DNA of 64,000 bases from assembly GCF_030161895.1 (NCBI RefSeq), contig NZ_BSVB01000001.1:2232001-2296000 (forward strand), written 5' to 3'. A model generated the notes under the pieces. It saw nothing but the letters and a program-made list of their open reading frames with translations. It was not told the origin of the DNA and did no database searches. Within the stretch, counting starts at the first letter, position 1. Every line of letters starts with the position of its first letter. This stretch comes from Pseudolysinimonas kribbensis. Its GTDB lineage: Bacteria; Actinomycetota; Actinomycetes; Actinomycetales; Microbacteriaceae. Position numbers and translations under genes: made by a program. Positions 28,601 to 37,345 of the stretch are shown here, piece after piece.

Positions 28601-29993
28601 TCGCCGCGGTCACGCCGATCGTGGCCATGGTGTCCTGTCCGAACCCGGGCCGGGTGTGCGGCAGCCAGCCGATCCAGCCCCAGGCGTCGCGCCCCGCCGA
28701 GTCCGTGAGCAGGTAGACGCGCACGTCGCGCGGGCTCTGCAGCACGCCGATCTGCGCGACCGCCCACTGCGCGAGCCGGCGCGGCCGGTCGCCCCATCCG
28801 GCGATCCCGATGACGCCGCGCTCCGCGAGCTGCACGACGGCCGGCGCGTCGCGCGCGTCCCAGGTCACCCGGCGGCGGTGCTCGAGCTGCTCCGGGTCGT
28901 CGAGCGTGACCCGCGAGGGCTGCGTGGCCGTGCCGAGGCGCAGCCGCAGGTGGTCCGGATCGGCGCCGCGCCGCTCCCAGAGCCGCGGCAGCGGGCGCGT
29001 GGCGATCTCCGCGAGGGCGGCGGCATCCGGTGACGAGCGCAGCAGCTCGGTGCGCTCCTGCACGAGCGCCTCCTGCGCCTCCGCCTCGATCGTCTCCTTG
29101 TGCTCGCGGTAGGCGGCCAGCTGGGCGCGCTTCGAGGTGCGCCCGCGACGCTTGCTGGTCACGTGGTTGACGACCATGATCAGCGGCGACAGGCCGGCGA
29201 TCAGCAGGAAGAAGTAGCTGTGGAAGACGATCGCCGAGCCGGCGGCCATCGCGAGCGGCGTGAGCGCAGCCAGGATCGGCAACGGCCGGGCCGGCATCTC
29301 GGGCGGCGGCGCGGGCAGCCGCAGCGCGGTGGCGGACTCGGGCGGCAGGATGCGCGGGGGTCGGTTGTAGTCGAGGCCGGCGCCGTCGGCCGAGGGCTGC
29401 AGCGCCGCGTCGCCGAGGTCCGGTGCGGCGAGCTCGATGAGACGGCCGGCCAGCTCGATCTGACCGCCGAGCGGCCACGGCACGGCCTCGGGGTTGATCG
29501 GCGCTCCGTCGAGGAGCGCGGTCGTGGTCTCGGCGGCCGCGCGGACCGTGACCGCGTCGGCGGTCTCGATGTCGACCACCAGCTCGATGGGCCGGACCCG
29601 GATGCCGTCGTCGATCCGCAGGCCGGCATCGGGAGCCGACCCGATCGTGATCGACCCGCGCCACGCAGGCGCCACGGCCCCGGCATCGGGGCCCGACACG
29701 ATCCGCAGCTCGACGAGCGAGTCCGTCGACCCGTCGTCGGCTGTCGTGAGCTCTCCGCGCGGACCGATCACGACGACGCTGCCATCGCGCAGTCCGGCCG
29801 CATCGAGCTCGTCGGTGACGGGCACGAACCGGCCGTCGACGACGGCCGCGAGCGGACCTCGCTGCAGGTCGGCGGCGGCGACGCCGGCCAGCTCCGGCAG
29901 CACCTCGTCGAGGCGCACGGAGCCGTCGGCCTCGACGAGCACGCGCTCCCTCGAGCCCCCTCGCGCGCCGGACACCGTCACGAGCGCACGCAT
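25637..29993 (-). CDS. essC: Type VII secretion ATPase, EssC/EccC type (two apparent frameshifts)
   Basis: About 1,452 residues after correction; the motor of type VII secretion. The N-terminus has an ubiquitin-like segment and an FHA-like domain (GSITIGSAPDAGLRI, near residue 110), then two membrane helices around residues 240-285. Three FtsK/SpoIIIE domains follow. D1 has an intact Walker A, GTTGSGKSELL (near residue 655), and Walker B LVIVIDEFASL. D2 (VVGAARSGRSQAL) and D3 (VAGPPKSGRSTVL) have Arg in place of Lys, as in EssC D2/D3. Adding one G at each of 27466-27469 and 26497-26500 restores one frame through GTPGRAYVRLG and LNPRSMPDELAAG. The promoter supports ATG 29993. No other core gene (EccB, EccD, EccE, EsaA, EssB) is present here. 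Confidence 0.92.
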
Positions 29994-29999
29994 GCCGCG

Positions 30000-30005
30000 A
30001 GTCTA
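30000..30005 (-). promoter_or_regulatory. -10 element of essC
   Basis: TAGACT on the minus strand with six bases (29994-29999) before ATG 29993. It faces away from the esx promoter 65 bp to the right. Confidence 0.6.
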
Positions 30006-30069
30006 GGGCGGCGGGCGGAGTGATCCTCGGGGCCTGGGGAGAGCCGTTCCGAGCGATGCTCGGCACGAG

Positions 30070-30075
30070 TAGCCT
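30070..30075 (+). promoter_or_regulatory. -10 element of the first WXG100 gene
   Basis: TAGCCT with six bases (30076-30081) before ATG 30082; the mRNA would be leaderless. Confidence 0.6.
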
Positions 30076-30081
30076 GACGGC

Positions 30082-30381
30082 ATGCCTCTCGACATCGACT
30101 ACGGCAAGATGCACGACCTCGCCGCTGCGATGAAGACCGCGCAGACCGACATCGAGTCGCAGGTGGCCGGCCTGCAGCGTCAGGTCGACGACCTCGTCGC
30201 CGAGGGCTTCATCACCGACACGTCGTCACCCGAGTTCGCCTCGGTCTACAAGGAGCTGAACGACGGCATCACCAAGACGGTCGGCGGCATGCACGGGCTC
30301 GCGACCTTCTTGACCAAGGCGGCGGACAACTTCCAGGAGACCGACCACAAGCTCGGCAAGAGCCTGAAGGACAACGGCTGA
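30082..30381 (+). CDS. WXG100 family protein (type VII substrate), copy 1
   Basis: A 99-residue helix-turn-helix hairpin protein, the size of EsxA/ESAT-6. Its turn carries EGFITDTSSPEF in place of the classical Trp-x-Gly, a variant seen in this family in related bacteria; the protein has no Trp. The second helix ends with FLTKAADNFQETDHKLGKSL, typical of WXG100 C-termini. It begins the plus-strand half of the secretion locus, back to back with essC, and is about 50% similar to the next gene, with which it may form a heterodimer. Confidence 0.87.
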   Translation: MPLDIDYGKMHDLAAAMKTAQTDIESQVAGLQRQVDDLVAEGFITDTSSPEFASVYKELNDGITKTVGGMHGLATFLTKAADNFQETDHKLGKSLKDNG

Positions 30382-30420
30382 CCCTGGGGATATCCGGGTT
30401 GCGGTCGCGCCGCCACCGGC

Positions 30421-30426
30421 TAGCCT
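30421..30426 (+). promoter_or_regulatory. Probable -10 element of the second WXG100 gene
   Basis: TAGCCT about 57 bases before a gene with a clear SD (GCAAGGAG, 30473-30480). Unlike most promoters here it would give a leadered mRNA, possibly for higher, separate expression of the second Esx protein. Confidence 0.45.
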
Positions 30427-30489
30427 GGGGAAGGGGTTGATTCCTCGACTTCTGCTCACTCGTCGTTCCAGCGCAAGGAGATCACCACC

Positions 30490-30789
30490 ATGGCCCTCGA
30501 CGTCAACGTCAGCTACGACCACCTCGAGACCGTCGCCAAGAGCCTGACCTCGGGCCAGGGCGAGATCGAGTCGCAGCTCATGAACCTCAAGAAGCAGGTC
30601 GACGAGCTCGTCAACTCCGGCTTCGTGACCGACGCGTCGTCGAAGGCGTTCGAGGCCTCCTACGCGGAGTTCAACGACGGCATCTCGAAGACCGTCAACG
30701 GGCTCGAGGGCCTCTCCGGCTTCCTCACCAAGGCGGCCAGCACCTTCCGCGACTCCGACCAGGGTCTCGCGCAGGGCCTCAAGGGCTGA
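30490..30789 (+). CDS. WXG100 family protein (type VII substrate), copy 2
   Basis: A 99-residue Esx-like protein similar to the previous one (SGFVTDASSKAFEASYAEFNDGISKTV). The Trp-x-Gly turn is again replaced by Gly-Phe, and there is no Trp. It has a strong SD GCAAGGAG nine bases before ATG 30490, suggesting abundant synthesis as usual for Esx proteins. Twelve bases separate it from the next small gene, so 30490-34739 may be one operon. Confidence 0.88.
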   Translation: MALDVNVSYDHLETVAKSLTSGQGEIESQLMNLKKQVDELVNSGFVTDASSKAFEASYAEFNDGISKTVNGLEGLSGFLTKAASTFRDSDQGLAQGLKG

Positions 30790-30800
30790 CGCCCTGATCG

Positions 30801-31130
30801 ATGGCCGACCACCTCAAGGTCGATAGCGGCGCGCTGCGGGAGCTCTCCGGTCAGCTCTCGAAGATCGCGACCGACATCGACGGCACCCAGGACGCGTTCT
30901 ACGGCGCGTATCTCGACATCGGATCCGACCCGGTCGTCGACGCCCTCGAGGACTTCGAGCGCACCTGGGACGTCGGCCGCAAGCGCATCCACGACGACAT
31001 CGACGCCCTGGGCTCGATGCTCTCCGACTCGGCCGACACCTACGACTCGACCGATCAGCAGATCGCGAAGGCGCTGACCAGCCACGACGACGCGGGCACC
31101 GGGTCCGGCGCCGGGAAGCACGCCGAGTGA
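30801..31130 (+). CDS. Small helical WXG100-like protein, probable effector partner
   Basis: A 109-residue helical hairpin protein (VDSGALRELSGQLSKIATDID, then RTWDVGRKRIHDDIDALGSMLSDSADTYDSTDQQIAKAL). It has the length and heptad pattern of CFP-10/LXG-partner proteins. It ends at TGATG, overlapping the effector start by one base, so it is probably the dedicated co-export partner or chaperone of that effector. The first effector, at 20.7 kb, has no such partner gene beside it and may use this one. Confidence 0.75.
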   Translation: MADHLKVDSGALRELSGQLSKIATDIDGTQDAFYGAYLDIGSDPVVDALEDFERTWDVGRKRIHDDIDALGSMLSDSADTYDSTDQQIAKALTSHDDAGTGSGAGKHAE

Positions 31131-32862
31131 TGGTGCGGCCGAGCGATTGGTATCTCGTCGATCTCGACGTGGATCCGACTCCGGGGATGCGTTCGGCATC
31201 CGGCAGGTGGCGCAGAAGTACACGGACATCGCCTACGTCGCGGCGAATGCGGCGAGTGTGGTGCGGGGGATGCGCGCCTCGCACTCGGCGGAGGCGTGGG
31301 TCGGCGACGCGGGCTCGGTGTTCCGCTCCGAGACGGATCGGATGCCGGGCGAGCTGTCGAAGGCGGACGACTCGTACTCGCTCGTCGCGGCCGCGTTGGG
31401 CGTGTGGGCGTCAGCGTTGGAGGATGCGCAGTCGCAGGCGGATCGCGGGCTGGCGCAGGCGCGCGATGCGCACGCGGATCTGCAGTCGGCGCAGTCGGCG
31501 TATGACGACGCGCGCGGCAGCTGGTCGACGGCGCACGCGCAGCAGTTGTCGCAGCAGAAGCTGCAGAAGAAGTATCAGGACGTGCCGCCGCCGGACGGGG
31601 TGAGCATGCCGACCGATGCGCAGCTGCGGGCGACGAGCCGGAACATGTCGCAGTCGCAGTCGTCGATGGACGCGGCGAGCGCGCAGGTCGCGTCGGCCAA
31701 TGCCCGTTTGGAGGCCGCGAAGCGTCTGGTGATGGAGGCGAAGGCGGCCCGCGATGACGCGGAGAAGGCCGCGGTGACCTCGATCACGGACGCGAAGGGC
31801 GCGGCGGTCAAGCCCTCGAGCGTGTGGGAGGCGATCCAGGACTCGGCGGCGTGGCAGGCGGTCGTGGAGATCGCGACGGTGGTGCTGACGATCGTGTCGA
31901 TCGTGGCGATCTTCGTCGGCGGTCCGCTCGTGTGGGCGCTGGTGCTGGCCGCGACGGCCTTGCTGGTGATCAACGCGCTGCTGACCATCGCTCAGGGCGG
32001 CAACGCCTGGGGTGACCTGCTCATGCTCGCCATCGGCCTCATCCCCGGCGGCAAGGTCATCGCCCTGCTCGGCACGGCGGCGCACGTCGCGGGCGCCCTG
32101 ACCGCCGTCGCAGCCGTGGCCCGCGTGGGCGAGCGGCTCCTGCCCGCGGTGACGCGTGCGGGCGCGGCGATCTCGCGGGTCGCCGACGGCGTCCGTTCGG
32201 CGACCGGTGCCCTCCAGGCGGTCGTGCGGCCGATCACCCAGGCCGGCCTGGGGTCCGGACGCGGCGCCATGGCCGTCCGCGTGGCGATGCATGCCGTGTC
32301 CGGGGGCAAGTTCACCGACGAGGGCAACATCATCGTCAAGCACTGGAGCGCGATCGAGCACGGACCGCTGAGCGGCGGCTCGGACGCGGTCGCCGACACC
32401 TTCCGGTCCTCGACCTACAACCAGGTGGTCGTCACCCACGACACGATGCTCAACCGCACGGTCACCGACACGCTCAACGCGAACGGCGACTACGTCCAGC
32501 AGGCGGGCGGCGGGTTCTGGAGCCACCACGAGTCGGGCGGCACGCTGTCGTCGCAGCTCGGGTTCGCGCTCAAGCCCGAATGGAACATGACCAATCCCGG
32601 CGACCTGCACGCGCTGCACAAGGCCCTGCCGCAGGCGACGCACAACGTGCAGGTCACGATCCCGCACGGGTCGACCATCTTCGAGGGACCGGCGGGGGAG
32701 CAGATCAGCACGGGCCTCGGCCGGATCGACGGCGGCAGGGTCTCCAACATCTTCCCCGGGCGCCTCCCGGGCGGCGAGCAGCAGGTGTACCTGACCGGGG
32801 CGCTGCGCAGCACGCTCAAGGATCAGCTCGACAACGCGGTCCGGACCCCGATCCTCCCGTGA
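31130..32862 (+). CDS. Type VII-secreted polymorphic toxin with unrecognised C-terminal domain (apparent frameshift)
   Basis: About 577 residues once one G is added to the run 31183-31186, restoring PTPGDAFGIRQVAQ as in the other effector. Residues 1-220 are the T7SS secretion module, then two hydrophobic segments (IVAIFVGGPLVWALVLAATAL). The C-terminal 200 residues differ: SAIEHGPLSGGSDAVADTFRS, a GGFWSHHESGG segment, ALKPEWNMTNPGDLHAL, then IPHGSTIFEGPAG and GGEQQVYLTGAL. I do not recognise this domain; the final beta-rich part faintly recalls ADP-ribosyltransferase-like toxin tips. ATG 31130 overlaps the preceding stop. The next gene overlaps its stop and is the likely immunity gene. Confidence 0.72.
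31192..32011 (+). repeat. Effector N-terminal module, copy B
   Basis: Counterpart of 20747-21566. Copy B has the higher GC third positions typical of the surrounding genes, so copy A is more likely the foreign or older-diverged one. Confidence 0.8.
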
Positions 32863-33442
32863 CCTCCGAGCTCGTGGCGACGGACCTGCGCTGGGAGCAG
32901 GAGCTCGTGGTGCTGCGGGGCCCGGAGGGCGGCACCGAGCTGTACGCGCAGGCCGAGCGCGGGCTCGGCGTCATCGCGGCGTACACGCACGGGGCTCCGG
33001 ACCGTCCCGCCGACCGCCGAACGCTGCGGGCGATTGTGGATGCCGTGCCGGACCGCTGGTTCCTGGCGGTCGATCCCGACCCGGCATTCGAGGGCGGCGG
33101 AGCGGTGGAGATCGCACCGGGCGACCCGGATCCGCTCGGGATGGCGCCCTCGGCGCCCGATCCGCGCGTGCTCCGCACGGCGTCGATCCGGCTCGTGCCG
33201 CCCGGTGCCGGCCGCGTGCGCGACACGACGCTGCTGCACCGCGGGGTCGGCGCCGATGGCCGCGTGTACATCGCGACGTCGGGCGATCGCGCGTGGTGGA
33301 TCGTCGTCCCGGGGCGCTCGGCGCCGCGGCGCTCGCGGCGCGGATCCGCGCGACGTTCGGCCCCGTGCCGCATCCCGGGATACTGGTCATCGACGAGGCC
33401 GATCTGCCGGCCTCCGTGCGACGGAGGATCGCGGCCCTATGA
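32859..33442 (+). CDS. Probable immunity protein of the second effector (apparent frameshift)
   Basis: About 194 residues after adding one G to the run 33311-33314. Without it the frame runs on into the next genes. The start GTG 32859 overlaps the effector stop (GTGA) and the corrected stop TGA overlaps the next start (ATGA), which supports the correction. The protein is soluble and acidic with no membrane segment; visible parts are LRWEQELVVLRGPEGG, AVPDRWFLAVDPDP, and the end HPGILVIDEADLPASVRRRIAAL. No family recognised. The immunity role is inferred only from position. Confidence 0.6.
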
Positions 33443-34128
33443 CGTTCCCCTCGAACGACCTCGAGATCGTGCTGCAGGCCGCGTCGCGCGGCGAGACGGG
33501 CGTGGAGTCGTTCGTCGACGCGCTCTTCGTCTCGAGCGGGTACTTCCCGGTCGCCGTCGCTCCCGACGGCGGCGCCAGCCTCACGGTGATGACCGTGGGG
33601 GATCTGCCGTACGTGTCGATGTTCACGTCGGCGGAGCAGGCGACCGCCGCGGGGGTCACGTCGTCCGTCGCCGAGGCGCCGGTGCGGGAGTTCATGGCGG
33701 GCGTGCCGGCGCATCTGGGCATCGCGGTCAACCCGGGTGGCGAGCTCGGCCTTCCGGTCGCGGCCGCGACGGTGCAGCTTCGGCTGGGTCGCGGCTCGAT
33801 GGTGCCCGCCGGCACGACGATCCGGATCGGCGAGCCCGCCGAGGAGCCGGTCGAGCTGCTCCAGCGGGTGGACGAGGCCTTCCGTGCGCTGCCGGCCGTC
33901 CGCAACGCTCGCCGATGCTGGGCGCAGGTCGGGGCCGAGGCCCCCGGACTCGTGCTCGGCGTCGACATCGACCCCGACAATCCCGATGTGCGAGGCTCGG
34001 TCATCCGGGCCGTCGGAGCCGCGAACAGCCAACCGGGCATCGCGGTGAACGTGGTGTTCACCAACGACGGCGGCGAGTTCGTCTCATGGATGCGCGAGAA
34101 CGCCGAGCCGTTCTACACCGAGCCCTGA
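33439..34128 (+). CDS. SseB family protein
   Basis: A 229-residue soluble protein with an SseB N-terminal domain (about residues 20-120: GGASLTVMTVGDLPYVSMFTSAEQA... and PAHLGIAVNPGGELGLPV, shortened) and an SseB C-terminal-like domain (residues 130-220: LRRVDEAFRALPAVRNARRCWAQV region and SQPGIAVNVVFTNDG). ATG 33439 overlaps the previous stop and its own TGA overlaps the next ATG, so it is locked into the effector operon. It is the second SseB-like gene of the locus; a role as chaperone or immunity accessory is possible but unproven. Confidence 0.78.
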   Translation: MTFPSNDLEIVLQAASRGETGVESFVDALFVSSGYFPVAVAPDGGASLTVMTVGDLPYVSMFTSAEQATAAGVTSSVAEAPVREFMAGVPAHLGIAVNPGGELGLPVAAATVQLRLGRGSMVPAGTTIRIGEPAEEPVELLQRVDEAFRALPAVRNARRCWAQVGAEAPGLVLGVDIDPDNPDVRGSVIRAVGAANSQPGIAVNVVFTNDGGEFVSWMRENAEPFYTEP

Positions 34129-34739
34129 TGGCGACGGTCGCCCCGCCGGATCTGTTCGCGCTCACCGTGCCCGACAGCTGGTTCGAGCTGCCGGTGCGTC
34201 CGGGCTCGCGCGACGCCCTCATCCGGATGCTCGTCGAGGAGCGCGTGCGCGCCGTGCCCGAGCTGCGGGAGCATCGCACCGAGCTCGCGAGGATCCTCCG
34301 GGGCCAGGCGCGCGACGCGTGGGAGTCCGGCGCCGTGTACTGCGCGTGCTTCGTGACGACGGCCGACGAGCAGCTCATCCCCGGCGCCCTGAGCGTGTCG
34401 GTGATCCCGCCGCCCCCGGGCGGCGCAGCCCTCGACACCCTCGTCGACGCGCTGTCCGTGCGCGAGCAGGCGGATGACGGCGAGCCCTTCATGATGCGCG
34501 GCGTCGTCGAGATCGAGGGCATCGGCCGCGTCGCACGCGCGCACGGGATCGTCGACGTCGAGGTGCCGGGCGGCCGCGAGCGCGTGCGCACCCTGGTCAT
34601 GCGCACGTTCGTGCCCGTCGACGGCGAGCGGCTGCTGCTCGTGCAGGGCGCGTCGCCGGCGCTCGACCTCGCCGACGCCCTGTTCGACCTCTTCGACGCG
34701 GTCACCTCCACGCTGCGCCTGCTGCCGCGGACGGCCTGA
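34128..34739 (+). CDS. Uncharacterised protein of the type VII locus
   Basis: A 203-residue soluble protein I do not assign to a named family. It begins LFALTVPDSWFELPVRPGSRDALI and has a helical segment RAVPELREHRTELARILRGQARDAWESG, then beta-rich parts (YCACFVTTADEQLIPGALSV, GVVEIEGIGRVARAHGIVDV) and a final helix. It starts at TGATG overlapping the SseB gene and is the last gene of the operon. Its pattern recalls small proteins placed beside WXG100/EssC genes in other actinobacteria, so a role in secretion or effector handling is the best guess. Confidence 0.55.
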   Translation: MATVAPPDLFALTVPDSWFELPVRPGSRDALIRMLVEERVRAVPELREHRTELARILRGQARDAWESGAVYCACFVTTADEQLIPGALSVSVIPPPPGGAALDTLVDALSVREQADDGEPFMMRGVVEIEGIGRVARAHGIVDVEVPGGRERVRTLVMRTFVPVDGERLLLVQGASPALDLADALFDLFDAVTSTLRLLPRTA

Positions 34740-34815
34740 TCGTCGACGTGGCGAGCGGTCATGACGCCCCGCCGCACTATCCGGGGAGCCGGTCCGGGGC
34801 GCCGACGACGGTCGG

Positions 34816-34821
34816 TACAGT
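34816..34821 (+). promoter_or_regulatory. Candidate -10 element before the 127-residue gene
   Basis: TACAGT about 42 bases before GTG 34864, which also has SD GAGGAG (34850-34855). The 124-bp gap after the secretion operon holds nothing else recognisable. Confidence 0.4.
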
Positions 34822-34863
34822 GAGAAGGTTCCCTCACCTCCGACCCTTTGAGGAGATTCCCCC

Positions 34864-35247
34864 GTGGCTTCAATGATCGAGTTCGCACTCACCGGTGACC
34901 AGGAGGCCGCCAAGAAGGTGGTGCTCGACGCGACCGCGCAGCAGGGCTTCGCCGTGACCGCGCGCGACGCGTGGAACTTCGACCTCGAGCGGGGCAGCAA
35001 CGGCCTGAGCATCGCGTTCGGAGCACTCGCCGGCAAGAAGTTCTACATGAAGTTCCAGCTGGGGTTCTCGGTCGACGGTGAGGGCAAGCTCGTCGCGCGC
35101 CTCTCGCGCGACACCGCGGGCAGCGCGCTGCGCGGTGGGGCGATCGGCGCGAGCCGTGCTGCCAACACCTTCCAGGAGGTCGCCGACGCGATCGGCGCGG
35201 CGACGACCCAGGCCGGCATCTTCGGCGGCAACCACACCGTCGGCTGA
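34864..35247 (+). CDS. Hypothetical protein, 127 residues
   Basis: A small soluble alpha/beta protein (MIEFALTGDQEAAKKVVLDA, GFAVTARDAWNFDLERGS, GKKFYMKFQLGFSVDGEGKL) ending with an Ala/Gly-rich tail. The GTG start follows a good SD. No family recognised. It stands alone between the secretion locus and a convergent DUF2236 gene, ten bases away. Its first half resembles the small alpha/beta sandwich of polyketide-cyclase-like proteins, but that is weak. Confidence 0.65.
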   Translation: MASMIEFALTGDQEAAKKVVLDATAQQGFAVTARDAWNFDLERGSNGLSIAFGALAGKKFYMKFQLGFSVDGEGKLVARLSRDTAGSALRGGAIGASRAANTFQEVADAIGAATTQAGIFGGNHTVG

Positions 35248-35257
35248 CGGGCCCCGC

Positions 35258-35980
35258 TCAGAGCGACGCGAGCAGGCGGCGCGCCGGCAGGCTCCGCAGT
35301 CGGTACGGCGTGAGGCGCACGAGCATCCGGAGCACGCCCCAGGCGATCCGCGCACGCCCGGGCGCGAACCCGTAGGCCGCCGTGATGGATGCCGGCAGCA
35401 GCGTCGGCGTGATCGCCCGCACGAGCGGCATCGCGGCCCGCGCCCACCACGCCATGTGGCGCGGGTGGAGGAGATCGCGGGCGATCGAGCGCGCGTCGTC
35501 GCCGACCTCGAGAGCGGCCGCGGCATCCCGCCAATAGGCGTCGAACGCCGTGCGGTCGGCGGGCCAGCGATCGGCCGGCACCTGCAGCACGGTCGCGAGG
35601 TCGGCGCTCGCCGCGAGCCCCTCGGCGTCGAGGTCGGCGGGCAGCGGTCCGCGCAGCCGCTCCTGCACCGAGCGGCCGACCTCGTACAGCGTCGCCGCGA
35701 CCCACAACTGCCGATCGACGTCGCGCGCTCCCGGCACGCCCTCGTGCGCGCGATCGGTGACGGCGGCGACTCGCGCCCGCTGCCGCTCGTCGCCGGCGAG
35801 CACGCCGTAGACGAAGGTCAACGTGTGCCGCAGACGGCGCACCGGGTCGTCGCGGAACGCGCTGTGCTCGGCGACGCCGCGCGCCACGACGGGATCGGCG
35901 ACCTGCAGCAGGATCGCCGCCGCGCCGCCGACGACGATCGCGGCATCCCGCGCGTAGCGATCCATCGCGGGGCTGTGCAC
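35258..35980 (-). CDS. Oxygenase MpaB family protein (DUF2236)
   Basis: A 240-residue protein of the DUF2236/MpaB family (haem-associated, latex-clearing-protein related). Family signs are [37 protein letters not shown] and [42 protein letters not shown] and [16 protein letters not shown] make the C-terminus. The N-terminal part ([22 protein letters not shown]) holds one hydrophobic helix. Substrate unknown. The start is uncertain: ATG at 35980 or the internal ATG at 35965. It is convergent with the hypothetical gene to the left and divergent from sucC. Confidence 0.82.
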   Translation of the reverse strand: MHSPAMDRYARDAAIVVGGAAAILLQVADPVVARGVAEHSAFRDDPVRRLRHTLTFVYGVLAGDERQRARVAAVTDRAHEGVPGARDVDRQLWVAATLYEVGRSVQERLRGPLPADLDAEGLAASADLATVLQVPADRWPADRTAFDAYWRDAAAALEVGDDARSIARDLLHPRHMAWWARAAMPLVRAITPTLLPASITAAYGFAPGRARIAWGVLRMLVRLTPYRLRSLPARRLLASL

Positions 35981-36090
35981 CGCTCCAGCGTGACACCGGC
36001 GCGAAGATCCCGGGAAGTTTCCTGACCGGCACCCGGCCTCGCGCAGAGACCGCCGGGGTGGCGGGGGTAGAGTCTTCTGCGGCCCAGATG

Positions 36091-36120
36091 TCTCGATATC
36101 GAACTATCTCGGCGTCGAGA
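36091..36120. promoter_or_regulatory. Two tandem palindromic operators upstream of sucC
   Basis: TCTCGATATCGA (36091-36102, core TCGATATCGA perfectly symmetric) is followed 17 bp centre to centre by TCTCGGCGTCGAGA (36107-36120, symmetric except two bases). Both resemble the site before icd. A -10-like TAGAGT (36068-36073) precedes them. A shared repressor of TCA-cycle genes is inferred. Confidence 0.6.
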
Positions 36121-36168
36121 GACCATCGGGCGGAACGTTCCCCTCACCCCAATTCAGGGAAGACATAC

Positions 36169-37332
36169 GTGGATCTCTTCGAGTACCAGGCCCGTGATCT
36201 GTTCGAGAAGTACGGGGTCCCCGTGCTCGCCGGCATCACCGCCGACACCCCGGCCGAGGCGCGCGCCGCGGCCGAGAAGCTGGGCGGCGTGACGGTCGTC
36301 AAGGCGCAGGTCAAGGTCGGCGGTCGCGGCAAGGCCGGCGGCGTCAAGGTCGCCAAGACCCCGGATGACGCCGAGGCGGCCGCGCAGGCGATCCTCGGCA
36401 TGGACATCAAGGGGCACACGGTGCACCGGGTGATGGTCGCCGCCGGGGCGGACATCACGGAGGAGTTCTACTTCTCGGTGCTGCTCGACCGGGCCAACCG
36501 CTCCTACCTCTCGCTGAGCAGCTACGAGGGCGGCATGGAGATCGAGCAGCTCGCCGAGGAGCGCCCCGACGCGCTCGCCCGCGTCGAGGTCGACCCCGAG
36601 CAGGGTCTCGACCTCGCGAAGGCCACGGAGATCGCGGTCGCCGCGAAGTTCCCGGCCGAGCTCGTCGACAAGGTCGCCCCGGTCTTCGTGAAGCTGTACG
36701 AGGTCTACACGGGCGAGGACGCGACGCTCGTCGAGGTCAACCCGCTCGTGCTGACCGGCGACGGCTCGATCGTCGCCCTCGACGGCAAGGTCTCGCTCGA
36801 CGACAACGCCGAGTTCCGCCACCCCGAGCACGAGCAGCTCGTCGACACCAGCGCCGCCGACCCGCTCGAGGCCAAGGCCAAGGGGCTCGGCCTGAACTAC
36901 GTCAAGCTCGACGGCGGGATCGGCATCATCGGCAACGGCGCGGGGCTCGTCATGAGCACCCTGGATGTCGTGGCCTACGCCGGCGAGAAGCACGGCGGCG
37001 TGAAGCCGGCCAACTTCCTCGACATCGGCGGCGGGGCATCCGCGACCGTCATGGCGAACGGCCTCGACGTGATCCTCGGCGACGAGCAGGTCAAGAGCGT
37101 GTTCGTCAACGTCTTCGGCGGCATCACGTCCTGCGTCGCCGTGGCGGAGGGCATCGTCAAGGCGCTCGAGATCCTCGGCGACACCGCGACCAAGCCGCTC
37201 GTCGTGCGGCTCGACGGCAACCAGGTCGAGGAGGGGCGCGCGATCCTCGCGGCCGCCAACAACCCGCTCGTCACCCTGGCCACCACGATGGACGACGGCG
37301 CCGACAAGGCCGCCGAGCTGGCCGCGAAGTAA
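36169..37332 (+). CDS. sucC: Succinyl-CoA synthetase, beta subunit
   Basis: A 387-residue ADP- or GDP-forming subunit making succinate and ATP/GTP from succinyl-CoA in the TCA cycle. The N-terminal ATP-grasp domain starts [19 protein letters not shown] and has [16 protein letters not shown]; the C-terminal domain has [22 protein letters not shown] and [10 protein letters not shown]. The GTG start 36169 is set by the conserved DLFEYQA beginning and SD AGGGAAG (36156-36162). sucD follows after 13 bases. Length is standard. Confidence 0.97.
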   Translation: MDLFEYQARDLFEKYGVPVLAGITADTPAEARAAAEKLGGVTVVKAQVKVGGRGKAGGVKVAKTPDDAEAAAQAILGMDIKGHTVHRVMVAAGADITEEFYFSVLLDRANRSYLSLSSYEGGMEIEQLAEERPDALARVEVDPEQGLDLAKATEIAVAAKFPAELVDKVAPVFVKLYEVYTGEDATLVEVNPLVLTGDGSIVALDGKVSLDDNAEFRHPEHEQLVDTSAADPLEAKAKGLGLNYVKLDGGIGIIGNGAGLVMSTLDVVAYAGEKHGGVKPANFLDIGGGASATVMANGLDVILGDEQVKSVFVNVFGGITSCVAVAEGIVKALEILGDTATKPLVVRLDGNQVEEGRAILAAANNPLVTLATTMDDGADKAAELAAK

Positions 37333-37345
37333 GGACGCGAAGAAG

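Noticed and set aside
32580..34739. A single 719-residue protein spanning effector tip, immunity and unknown genes
   Set aside because: It switches between real sequence (from 32859), shadow of the SseB gene and real sequence (from 34128). A one-base correction at 33311-33314 resolves it into three overlapping genes.
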